A stretch of DNA of 6,444 nt from Anaerolineae bacterium (GCA_027022125.1 JALVZI010000576.1:1-6444), one strand, 5' to 3'; shown: positions 1 to 5,108, counted from the first letter of the stretch. Notes: generated by a model from the letters alone, not told the origin. Program-made: numbers and translations.

Positions 1-119
1 GAACCAAGTTGCTCAAAACACGTGCTCCACCATCTATCAGGTCAAACAAAATCTACTTGACAACTATATGCAGGCTCAATTACGTAATCCTTCCATCCCC
101 ATGCTGCCTGCGTAAGTCC
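1..119 (+). mobile_element. Right-hand end of an insertion sequence (partial)
   Basis: The window opens inside an insertion sequence. An open frame runs from the left edge and stops at 113-115, and the stop codon lies inside a terminal motif that reads GGACTTACGCA on the minus strand (109-119). IS ends of this type, with the transposase stop inside the terminal repeat, are known from DDE-transposase elements that are abundant in cyanobacteria and Chloroflexota. The boundary at 119 is inferred from that motif, because the other end and the target duplication are outside the window. The element sits inside the coding frame of a zinc-ribbon/FHA-like gene on the opposite strand. Family assignment (IS4/IS701-like) is a guess. 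Confidence 0.65.
2..115 (+). CDS. Transposase C-terminal fragment (5' end outside window)
   Basis: An open frame of 37 codons plus TAA enters from the left edge with no start in the window. The visible residues begin NQVAQNTC and end in IPMLPA. The stop is embedded in the terminal GCGTAAGTCC motif, as expected for the last codons of a compact IS. No catalytic DDE residues can be seen because only the extreme C-terminus is present. The call rests on the position at an IS-like end and on resemblance to remembered transposase tails, so a search with the full upstream gene is needed to name the family. Confidence 0.55.
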   Translation, partial: NQVAQNTCSTIYQVKQNLLDNYMQAQLRNPSIPMLPA

Positions 120-380
120 TATGGTTTTTTCCAGAGAAATTTCCAACTGTTTTTTGGGGGAATCCAGCGTTAAAACAACTGTCGGCGGGGTGTGAGCATA
201 CGGTTTCGCCCCGGTTTTTTCGTGGGGAACATTTGCATTTGCCGCTGCGGCAGATTCGGTTTCATCTTCTATCAATGGAAAGGTATCGCGCGTTTCTTCA
301 TCCAGCAGATACGTGCCGCATTCATCGCAAAACAGCGTGTTATCAACATGTGACGTTTGGCAAAACGGGCAGATAATCAT
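42..380 (-). pseudogene. Zinc-ribbon / FHA-like protein, truncated by an IS
   Basis: The frame starts at ATG 380, preceded by GAAAG at Shine-Dalgarno distance. An in-frame ATG at 446 would add 22 residues but lacks a convincing ribosome site. Residues 1-25 form a zinc ribbon with CPFC (C4, C7) and CDEC (C18, C21). A low-complexity acidic/Ala linker follows (about 36-66), then a strand-like segment TVVLTLDSP...LEISLEKTI (67-87). This resembles the first two strands of an FHA (phosphothreonine-binding) domain, just before the expected I-G-R motif. Host-derived coding ends at about position 120. The next 25 codons read through the IS end to a stop at 42-44 and are not native, so the FHA core with its phosphopeptide-binding loops is missing. 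Intact relatives in Chloroflexota usually act as signalling adaptors. The remnant could still make a short zinc-ribbon protein, but FHA function is lost. The FHA assignment is moderate because only the domain start remains. Confidence 0.6.
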
Positions 381-650
381 TGTCGGTCTTTCATCAAAAA
401 TAATAAACTTATTGAAACTTTTCGTTTGACCGGATTTCCGCATCAAATTAACGCGAATTTCTCAAATTTAAGCGTAAAATCTGTGAAATTTGTGAAAATT
501 CGATGCAAAAAAGAGAAAAGTAAGAGTTTTATTTAGTTCAATAACTATGTGTACATCATAACCGCATCCGGCGAAAAATTCAAATATGGCGATAATGAGA
601 ATTTATTGTGCCGCAATTTTTGGGAAAACCCGGCAAATGCACACTGCCAT
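381..650. other. Gene-free spacer, AT-rich
   Basis: No credible gene lies between the start of the zinc-ribbon remnant and the tRNA promoter. The stretch is AT-rich. It contains an imperfect inverted repeat (about 453-470 against 485-502) built from GAATTTC/CAAATTT words, and one copy of a 27-base dispersed repeat that recurs inverted at 2428-2454. It should hold the promoter of the minus-strand gene, but I see no hexamer pair good enough to report. Confidence 0.5.
476..502 (+). repeat. 27-base dispersed repeat, copy A
   Basis: This AT-rich word begins AAAATCTGTGAAATTTGTG. It matches the reverse complement of 2428-2454 at 25 of 27 positions, counted by eye. Both copies are intergenic. Words of this 'GTGAAATTTGTG' kind are common filler in the intergenic DNA of some environmental bacteria. 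Confidence 0.6.
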
Positions 651-678
651 GTGACGAAATCGAAAAAGTTTGTATAAT
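651..678 (+). promoter_or_regulatory. Sigma-70-type promoter of tRNA-Arg
   Basis: A perfect TATAAT (673-678) lies 10 bases before the tRNA 5' end. GTGACG (651-656) matches the -35 consensus TTGACA at 4 of 6 positions with a 16-base spacer. The expected transcription start (about 684-686) gives a very short leader, as is usual for tRNA genes. Confidence 0.7.
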
Positions 679-688
679 AGTGCCGTCT

Positions 689-761
689 GCCCCCGTAGCT
701 CAGGGGATAGAGCAGAGGTTTCCTAAACCTTGTGTCGCAGGTTCGATTCCTGCCGGGGGTA
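689..761 (+). tRNA. tRNA-Arg (anticodon CCU)
   Basis: A complete 73-nt cloverleaf can be folded by hand. The acceptor stem is GCCCCCG (689-695) with CGGGGGT (754-760) and discriminator A761. The D stem is GCTC/GAGC (698-701/710-713). The anticodon stem GAGGT/ACCTT (715-719/727-731) encloses loop TTCCTAA with anticodon CCT at 722-724, which reads the arginine codon AGG. The T arm is GCAGG-TTCGATT-CCTGC (737-753). The 3' CCA is not encoded (CAG follows A761), so it must be added after transcription. A promoter and an intrinsic terminator flank it closely, which makes this a single-gene transcription unit. Confidence 0.97.
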
Positions 762-768
762 CAGCAGC

Positions 769-795
769 AGGTCGGCATTGCCGGCCTATTTTTTT
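769..795 (+). terminator. Intrinsic terminator of tRNA-Arg
   Basis: AGGTCGGC (769-776) pairs with GCCGGCCT (780-787), giving eight base pairs with one U-G, around the three-base loop ATT. A run of seven T residues follows (789-795). It starts eight bases after the tRNA 3' end. Confidence 0.85.
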
Positions 796-883
796 AACCG
801 AACCGAGGATGGCGAGCGATTTTCACCTTTTTTTAATCTTTTCGGGGCATAATATGTGTAGCGTAAGGGGATAAGGTGTACAA

Positions 884-898
884 AGCAAGAAGCAAGGG
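884..898 (+). repeat. Heptameric dispersed word (GCAAGRR type)
   Basis: AGCAAGAAGCAAGGG is about two copies of a seven-base unit. The identical 15 bases occur in inverted orientation at 5573-5587, within a longer heptamer array. Confidence 0.55.
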
Positions 899-938
899 CT
901 TGTTCAATGAATATGATAACTTCAGTATAGGGTCGAAA

Positions 939-994
939 GTAGGGGCAGCTCTTGTGGCTGTCCTGTTCCGGGCGACCACAAGGGTCGCCCCTAC
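939..994. repeat. Long imperfect hairpin, dispersed-repeat type
   Basis: The left arm is 939-963 and starts GTAGGGGCAGCTCTTGTGG. The right arm is 970-994 and ends GGGTCGCCCCTAC. Over 25 positions there are 19 Watson-Crick pairs, four G-U pairs and two A-C mismatches, with a six-base loop. Hairpins of the form GTAGGGGCGACC...GGTCGCCCCTAC occur as dispersed palindromes in several phyla, to my recollection. There is no T-run beyond the right arm, so it is not a standard terminator. Confidence 0.75.
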
Positions 995-1045
995 ATATTA
1001 AACGAATATCCGGTTTGACTTTGCACTAATTTTGCATTCGAACCC

Positions 1046-1085
1046 CGTATTGCGTACTGCGTGAAATCACGTAATACGCAATACG
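1046..1085. repeat. Hairpin repeat with 19-base arms and period-7 structure
   Basis: CGTATTGCGTACTGCGTGA (1046-1064) faces TCACGTAATACGCAATACG (1067-1085). There are 17 Watson-Crick pairs, one G-T and one C-A. The arms themselves are near-tandem seven-base units (CGTATTG, CGTACTG). It lies about 70 bases upstream of the htrA-like start codon, so it falls in the promoter or leader region. Confidence 0.75.
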
Positions 1086-1157
1086 TTTACCACAGACAAA
1101 CATCGGTAAAACGCAAAAAAAACACTCTGCTGGATAGTCACAACAGGTCAAAACTAT

Positions 1158-2321
1158 ATGAATGGCATTTCCGGGCAACCGACTTTAAAAGTAAAAATGG
1201 GAATATTGATGCTGGTGCTGGGTACAATTCTGCTCGGCACGGTGGGCGGCGCGGTGATGGGCGGTTTGGCGGGATACGCGCTGGCACAAAATTCCAAACC
1301 CGAACCCATCGCGCTGACCGATGCTTCGATGCCATCCAGCCGCACCGAGTTGAAACCGGTGATGCAGGCTTCGGCGGATATTACCGCCGAACAACAGGTT
1401 ATACCGGAAAATGAAGCCCTGATTTCCGCTGTGGAAAAGGTCAATCCGGCAACCGTTACCATTTTGAACCAGTCTTTTCAGGGCATTTCATCCGGTTCCG
1501 GCGTAATTGTGGATAAAGCCGGATATATTGTCACCAACCATCATGTGGTGGCAGACGCCGAAAAAATCTGGGTGATTCTGTCGCACGGCGGACGGGTGGA
1601 AGCGCAAATGGTCGGCTCTTCTGCCGATTTCGATTTGGCGGTGGTTAAAATTGATGCCGATTATGTGCCCGCCGTCGCCCAATTCGGCGATTCATCTGCA
1701 CTGCGGTTGGGTGAGCGGGTTGCCGCCATCGGCAGTGCGCTGGGTGGATTTCGCAACACCGTCACCAGCGGAGTCATCAGTGCGCACAACCGCTCGCTGG
1801 GGGGGCAAAACGGATTGCTGCAAACCGATACGCCCATCAACCATGGCAATTCCGGTGGTCCGCTCATCAATTTGAAGGGCGAAGTGGTCGGCATTAACGT
1901 GATGGTTTTGCGCGGCAGTGGTTTTTCCGGCGATGTGGCGGAAGGGCTGGGGTTCGCCATTCCGTCAAACACGGTCGCATCGGTGGTGAAACAACTCATC
2001 GAAACGGGACATGCCGAAATGCCGTTTTTGGGGGTGTCGTACAGCGTGCTCAATCCGCAGTTGAGCATGGAATACGGCATTCCGCTGACTGACGGCGCGT
2101 ACATCGAAAAAGTGCTGGCGGGGTTCCCCGCAGAAAAAGCGGGCATTCAACCGCACGATGTCATCATTGCCATCAACGGGCGCACAGTGGACGACCAGCA
2201 TCCGCTGGGGCAGCAACTGATGATGTATTCGGTGGGCGAAACGATTGAATTGACGGTGATTCGCGGCGAGAAACAATTGCAAATTCCGGTGACGCTGGGT
2301 AAACGCCCGGAGAGTCCGTAA
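1158..2321 (+). CDS. HtrA/Deg-type serine protease, membrane-anchored, one PDZ domain
   Basis: This 387-residue protein has the standard HtrA order. A short cytoplasmic N-terminus and one hydrophobic segment (about 14-43, rich in Gly, Leu and Val) act as membrane anchor or uncleaved signal. A linker follows to about residue 85, then a trypsin-like domain (about 86-278) and one C-terminal PDZ domain (about 288-382). The catalytic triad is visible: His129 in TNHHVV, Asp159 in ADFDLAVVKI, and Ser232 in HGNSGGPL. The PDZ carrier motif is FLGVSY, with AGIQPHDVIIAINGR later. The family degrades or senses misfolded proteins on the outer face of the membrane, so a periplasmic or extracytoplasmic quality-control role is inferred. 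The start at 1158 has a weak AGGT site nine bases upstream; Met14 is a possible alternative. The gene stands alone between repeat-rich spacers and is followed by a strong terminator. Whether it matches DegP, DegQ or DegS cannot be decided here, although one PDZ and a membrane anchor are DegS-like in architecture. Confidence 0.93.
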   Translation: MNGISGQPTLKVKMGILMLVLGTILLGTVGGAVMGGLAGYALAQNSKPEPIALTDASMPSSRTELKPVMQASADITAEQQVIPENEALISAVEKVNPATVTILNQSFQGISSGSGVIVDKAGYIVTNHHVVADAEKIWVILSHGGRVEAQMVGSSADFDLAVVKIDADYVPAVAQFGDSSALRLGERVAAIGSALGGFRNTVTSGVISAHNRSLGGQNGLLQTDTPINHGNSGGPLINLKGEVVGINVMVLRGSGFSGDVAEGLGFAIPSNTVASVVKQLIETGHAEMPFLGVSYSVLNPQLSMEYGIPLTDGAYIEKVLAGFPAEKAGIQPHDVIIAINGRTVDDQHPLGQQLMMYSVGETIELTVIRGEKQLQIPVTLGKRPESP

Positions 2322-2328
2322 CCGAAAA

Positions 2329-2357
2329 TTGAAGGACAACCCGAAACAGACTATAAT
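2329..2357 (+). promoter_or_regulatory. Promoter-like element immediately before a terminator
   Basis: TTGAAG (2329-2334, 4 of 6 to consensus) and a perfect TATAAT (2352-2357) are separated by exactly 17 bases. The predicted start (about 2364) falls inside the terminator hairpin that follows. It may be a chance match in the 3' flank of the protease gene, or a promoter for downstream cinA with an early termination point. Confidence 0.35.
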
Positions 2358-2359
2358 AC

Positions 2360-2388
2360 AAGCTGGCGCTCGCGCCGGCTTATTTTTT
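2360..2388 (+). terminator. Intrinsic terminator after the htrA-like gene
   Basis: AAGCTGGCGC (2360-2369) pairs with GCGCCGGCTT (2372-2381) over ten positions with one U-G pair. Six T residues follow at 2383-2388. It lies 39 bases after the protease stop codon. Confidence 0.85.
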
Positions 2389-2427
2389 GAACTGGTTGAA
2401 ACTTTTTGTGTGACTGAATTTCAGCCA

Positions 2428-2454
2428 CGAATTTCCACAAATTTCACGGATTTT
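2428..2454 (-). repeat. 27-base dispersed repeat, copy B (inverted)
   Basis: The minus-strand reading starts AAAATCCGTGAAATTTGTGG and matches 476-502 at 25 of 27 positions. It abuts the 85-base palindromic repeat that begins at 2456. Confidence 0.6.
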
Positions 2455-2455
2455 T

Positions 2456-2540
2456 AATGTCATTCCGGAATTTCCCGCAGGGAAATATCCGGAATCCATA
2501 GCGAAACACCGTGGATTCCCGCTTTCGCGGGAATGACATT
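2456..2540. repeat. 85-base nested palindromic repeat (MITE/REP-like)
   Basis: The element has 11-base perfect terminal inverted repeats, AATGTCATTCC (2456-2466) and GGAATGACATT (2530-2540). Three internal stems are visible: ATTTCCC/GGGAAAT (2470-2486), GGAATCCA/TGGATTCC (2491-2498/2512-2519), and ATTCCCGC/GCGGGAAT (2515-2534). The second and third stems share bases, so they are alternative folds. Sequences with ATTCCCGC-loop-GCGGGAAT are dispersed repeats in many bacteria and recall the Neisseria dRS3 core. No transposase is present. A non-autonomous mobile element is the likely origin. Confidence 0.75.
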
Positions 2541-2622
2541 ATAAAAATTGCCGATGATTTTTGTAATTTCGACACACTTTTCAAAAGTTTCATTTAGTTT
2601 TTTATGAAAAGGAATCAATCTC

Positions 2623-3123
2623 ATGACCGAAAAAAACATCGAAACAAATGTGGTTGCACTTTTGAAAAAATACAATTTGCAATTGGGCATTGCCGAATCA
2701 TGCACCGGCGGGCTGATGGGACATCGCATTACCGATGTGCCCGGCAGTTCGCAGATTTTTCGCGGCGGAGTGGTTGTCTATTCTTATGAAGCGAAAGAAA
2801 CGCTGTTGGGCGTGAAACATGAAACGCTGGTGGCACACGGCGCGGTGAGCGCAGAAGTTGCCATCGAAATGGCAGAAGGGGCGCGGCGCATCTTTCGCAG
2901 CGATTATGCGCTCTCCATCACCGGCATCGCCGGACCGGGCGGAGGTATGCCCGGCAAACCGGTGGGACTCACCTATATCGGTTTGGCGTTTGATGGGGAA
3001 ACGCGCTGGCAAAAGCACATCTGGCAGGGTACGCGCGCGGAAAACAAAATGCAATCGGTGAATGCCGCGCTGCAATTTTTGTTCGATACGGTGATGGCGC
3101 GAGAGGGGGAAAATGCAAAATAG
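2623..3123 (+). CDS. pncC: CinA C-terminal domain protein (nicotinamide-nucleotide amidase, PncC type)
   Basis: This 166-residue protein is a stand-alone CinA C-terminal domain. It has the family signatures in order: GIAESCTGGL (22-31), TDVPGSSQIFRGGVVVYS (37-54), EAKETLLGV (56-64), HGAVSAEVA (residues about 71-79), and SITGIAGPGGG followed by GKPVGLTYIG. Ser26, Tyr53 and Lys58 sit at the spacing of the family's catalytic residues (27 and 32 positions after the serine). The family deamidates nicotinamide mononucleotide to nicotinate mononucleotide in pyridine-nucleotide recycling in the cytoplasm. The N-terminal MoCF-like domain of full CinA is absent, and the length is normal for the short form. 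AAAAGGA (2607-2613) precedes ATG 2623 by nine bases. A weak CTTTTC/GAAAAG pairing (2577-2582/2606-2611) could touch this site. The stop overlaps the start of the next gene. The symbol follows domain identity; activity is inferred. Confidence 0.9.
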   Translation: MTEKNIETNVVALLKKYNLQLGIAESCTGGLMGHRITDVPGSSQIFRGGVVVYSYEAKETLLGVKHETLVAHGAVSAEVAIEMAEGARRIFRSDYALSITGIAGPGGGMPGKPVGLTYIGLAFDGETRWQKHIWQGTRAENKMQSVNAALQFLFDTVMAREGENAK

Positions 3124-3367
3124 CGAATGGCTCGACGAAGCGATTCTGGTGGAAGGCGGTTTGCGCGGCGAATTGCTCGTGCCGCGAAAAGTGGTGTGGC
3201 GCGGAAAAACGCTCACGGTGGTTTCGACGGGCAGACAGTGGCTGGCAGACGACATCACCCATGTGCTGGTTGAACTGCACGACCGTAGCCGCATGGAACT
3301 GACATTCTCGCATCAATCGGGGTGGCGGGTGGTTCGCTATTGGCTGCCGCCGGCGGCAACGGTGTGA
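3113..3367 (+). CDS. Conserved-looking 84-residue protein of unknown function
   Basis: The start codon overlaps the last 11 bases of the amidase gene in another frame. It is preceded by GAGGGGG at 3103-3109, so the two are very probably translationally coupled. The protein is small, rich in Trp, Arg and Val, has no signal peptide or membrane segment, and looks like a compact beta fold: PRKVVWRGKTLTVVSTGRQW (24-43), then a THVLVELHDRSRMELTF stretch and a GWRVVRYW tail. The pattern 'WRG-x-x-x-x-V...W...VEL...W-x-V-x-R' faintly recalls DUF6504-like small proteins, but I cannot confirm this. Coupling to a pyridine-nucleotide enzyme is the only functional hint. The ORF is supported by its ribosome site, overlap and codon use like that of its upstream partner. 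It ends 31 bases before the convergent DUF5131 stop, and no clear terminator is seen between them. Confidence 0.75.
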   Translation: MQNSEWLDEAILVEGGLRGELLVPRKVVWRGKTLTVVSTGRQWLADDITHVLVELHDRSRMELTFSHQSGWRVVRYWLPPAATV

Positions 3368-3398
3368 GTGTCTGTGTAGCGTGCGAAAAGATGGTTCA

Positions 3399-4118
3399 TC
3401 AAATCCCATTGGCAAATGCCGGAAACTGATTCCATATCTTACCTTGTAACGTTCTACCGTTTTTCTTTTTTCGAGTTCCCCCCCATTGTTTGAAAAAGAA
3501 GGGAACACCGGATTGCACGCACTGGTCACGAATATCTTTGACCCATGTTTCGTCCATTGGTCGAGCACCGGGTCCCGACTCGCCGCCAACGATAACCCAA
3601 TCTATACCGGTTAGGTCAATGTTGGGGATAGCAGACAATAACGGTTCCAGCGACAAAAATTTTATAGCGGCATCGGTTTCTCGTAAACGGTCAATGCGAT
3701 GAGTGTAAGCAACATGTTCAACGCTCACGCCCATCCACACATTAGGGGGCCAGTTAATATACGGTGATAACTCCGCTAATCTGTCGGCTCGCTTGGTGAG
3801 CACCTGAAATTGGTGCTGTGAGGCACGCGCCATAACATCGAACACGCGCAATATAAATTCAAGCGGCACGTCATGATGGAATAAATCGCTCATCGAGTTT
3901 ACAAAAATCATTCTCGGCTTTTTCCACTGCAAAGGGCGTTCCAGCATATGTTCGTGCAAAGTAAGTTTGAAGCCGTTAATGTAATTTGGCTGCCCCATCC
4001 CCTGTAAACGTCTTGCCATTCGTTCCGCATAACAATATTTGCACCCCGTACTGATTTTTGTGCAACCTGTAACCGGGTTCCATGTTGCCTCAGTCCACTC
4101 AATTGAGGATGTTGCCAT
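3399..4118 (-). CDS. DUF5131 (phage Gp37/Gp68) family three-Cys-motif protein
   Basis: This 239-residue protein has the DUF5131 signature. It opens with SIEWTEATWNPVTGC and has three cysteines, C19, C26 and C29, in a C-x6-C-x2-C arrangement followed by YAE, which resembles an iron-sulfur, radical-SAM-like cluster loop. Later family motifs are IFVNSMSDLFH (71-81), QVLTKR (105-110), WMGVSVE (128-134), LSLEPLL (155-161), WVIVGGESGPGARPM (174-188) and FFFKQWGG (207-214). The reaction is unknown. Family members occur in phages, plasmids and chromosomes. The start at 4118 is fixed by GAGGAG six bases upstream. It lies 60 bases downstream of TcmP on the same strand, matching the known pairing of the two families, and has its own near-consensus promoter in the gap. 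Base composition is AT-richer than in the left half of the window (38-43% GC in hand-counted 60-base lines), suggesting transfer. Length and motifs appear intact. Confidence 0.93.
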   Translation of the reverse strand: MATSSIEWTEATWNPVTGCTKISTGCKYCYAERMARRLQGMGQPNYINGFKLTLHEHMLERPLQWKKPRMIFVNSMSDLFHHDVPLEFILRVFDVMARASQHQFQVLTKRADRLAELSPYINWPPNVWMGVSVEHVAYTHRIDRLRETDAAIKFLSLEPLLSAIPNIDLTGIDWVIVGGESGPGARPMDETWVKDIRDQCVQSGVPFFFKQWGGTRKKKNGRTLQGKIWNQFPAFANGI

Positions 4119-4145
4119 TATTATCTCCTCTTGTGCTGAACAGAT

Positions 4146-4174
4146 ATTATACCCGAACCAACTTGTTATGTCTA
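4146..4174 (-). promoter_or_regulatory. Near-consensus promoter of the DUF5131 gene
   Basis: On the minus strand, TAGACA (4174-4169, 5 of 6 to the -35 consensus) and a perfect TATAAT (4151-4146) are separated by exactly 17 bases. The whole element lies inside the 60-base gap after the TcmP stop. Transcription should start near 4139, giving a leader of about 20 bases that includes the GAGGAG ribosome site. The DUF5131 gene can therefore be transcribed without TcmP. Confidence 0.75.
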
Positions 4175-4178
4175 AGGA

Positions 4179-5063
4179 CTAGAACAACCGTTTCTGCCCA
4201 AACGGTGTTTGGCGGGTGGATGATTTCCAAAATTTATGTCCCAACTCATGTTTACTGGCAAAAAGAAGCCGGTATAACGGAGCATTTCGTTTTTTATTGC
4301 GGATTAATGGCTCAATACCCGTTTCGTCTTCGCTCAGCACACCAACATATCCCAGTTTTTTCAACTTTGATTTGTAGTAATCTATGAGCGCACGATGTAA
4401 GAAGTCGGGTTGCTTGCGGTCTATTTTGTGGCGTTTGTAAATTTCACGCCACATAGTATCTCCAAAGAAACGGTCAACAATAGTTTTGTCATCACTGGCA
4501 AAATACTTTCTCATCGTTCTGTTCAAGCCGCCTTGCGAATAGTGAATAATGAGATCCATCTTTTTCACCTGCGCGAGTTTGGCAACGGTTGCCCATGTCA
4601 ATTCAAGCCCATCAGGGTCTAAAAATGCCAAATTGAGAGAACTCCATTTATCCCTATGTTTTTGGTCTTCCGCTTGAATCCGCGCCACCAGTTGCTGCAC
4701 ATACACATTGCTATCGCCATTGTGGTAGTGAATAGTGGTTGTCGTGACCACCGCCCCGCAGCGTTTTTTTAGAGCGTTCAAATTATCTTGATTGTATTCG
4801 ACAAAAACACATTCGGTAAAAGGCTGGGGTGCGGTCAATGCCAATAGCGGTGAACCTAAAATGTAGGTATCTTTTTCTTCGATGTATAGTTTGCCTGTGC
4901 CGGCGAAAAGGTCAATGTAACGCCGACTGCGCCACGGTTTATTATGCATCGAAACGGAGAAACGAGCGATATATTCTGTCAGGTAATAGAGTTTTTCAAC
5001 TGCCCACGGTCCAAATTTGCGAGTCGGAAGTTCGTCCGACACGGGACGTAAATAATCAGACAT
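4179..5063 (-). CDS. tcmP: Three-Cys-motif partner protein TcmP (methyltransferase-fold)
   Basis: The protein is 294 residues, a normal length for TcmP. It shows a Rossmann-type nucleotide/SAM-binding core. Motif I is RYIDLFAGTGKL, with D51 to G57. An acidic end of strand 2 is seen at VFVEYN (Glu89), HNGDSN lies at 114-119, and the motif IV-like stretch is LAFLDPDGLELTW (146-157). The N-terminal segment TRKFGPWAVEKLYYLTEYI (14-32) and the C-terminal LYRLLFASKHELGHKFW (263-279) are further family hallmarks. TcmP is named for its co-occurrence with DUF5131 three-Cys-motif proteins, as seen here. The substrate is unknown. A nucleic-acid or protein methylation role is inferred only from the fold, and DPDG is not the NPPY of amino-methylases. 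AAGAGAG upstream supports ATG 5063. The gene follows the thioesterase stop by 45 bases on the same strand, so readthrough is possible. Confidence 0.92.
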   Translation of the reverse strand: MSDYLRPVSDELPTRKFGPWAVEKLYYLTEYIARFSVSMHNKPWRSRRYIDLFAGTGKLYIEEKDTYILGSPLLALTAPQPFTECVFVEYNQDNLNALKKRCGAVVTTTTIHYHNGDSNVYVQQLVARIQAEDQKHRDKWSSLNLAFLDPDGLELTWATVAKLAQVKKMDLIIHYSQGGLNRTMRKYFASDDKTIVDRFFGDTMWREIYKRHKIDRKQPDFLHRALIDYYKSKLKKLGYVGVLSEDETGIEPLIRNKKRNAPLYRLLFASKHELGHKFWKSSTRQTPFGQKRLF

Positions 5064-5108
5064 TGTGATTCTCTCTTTGTGCAGTAAAATGTGCCAAAGT
5101 CTCGCCCG

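Larger units (their letters stand above)
796..1157. other. Gene-free spacer carrying dispersed repeats
   Basis: No supported gene was found in these 362 bases. The stretch holds a short heptameric word (884-898), a long imperfect hairpin (939-994), a second hairpin of 19-base arms (1046-1085), and the leader of the htrA-like gene. TTGACT at 1015-1020 resembles a -35 box, but no matching -10 was found at the right distance, so the protease promoter is not assigned. Confidence 0.6.

Noticed and set aside
608..874. Open frame of 88 codons on the plus strand across the tRNA
   Set aside because: It runs through the tRNA gene and its terminator, and has no ribosome site of note.
1661..2146. 161-codon minus-strand frame opposite the htrA-like gene
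   Set aside because: It is a shadow of the protease coding frame, which carries an intact catalytic triad and conserved motifs.
2460..2729. Minus-strand open frame of 89 codons with 'VIPAKAGIHGVSLWIPDISLREIP' type sequence
   Set aside because: It is the well-known spurious translation of the 85-base palindromic repeat, continued into the antisense of cinA.
3345..3362. Perfect palindrome TGCCGCCGGCGGCA at the end of the 84-residue gene as a terminator
   Set aside because: It lies inside the coding sequence, has little loop space and no T-run on either side.
2969..3589. 206-codon minus-strand frame spanning the cinA, 84-residue and DUF5131 genes
   Set aside because: It overlaps three better supported genes and has no recognisable domain.
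5057..5095. Possible minus-strand promoter for tcmP (TTGGCA with GAGAAT 18 bases downstream)
   Set aside because: The -10 would coincide with the tcmP ribosome site and start transcription at the start codon. That is incompatible with the visible Shine-Dalgarno sequence.
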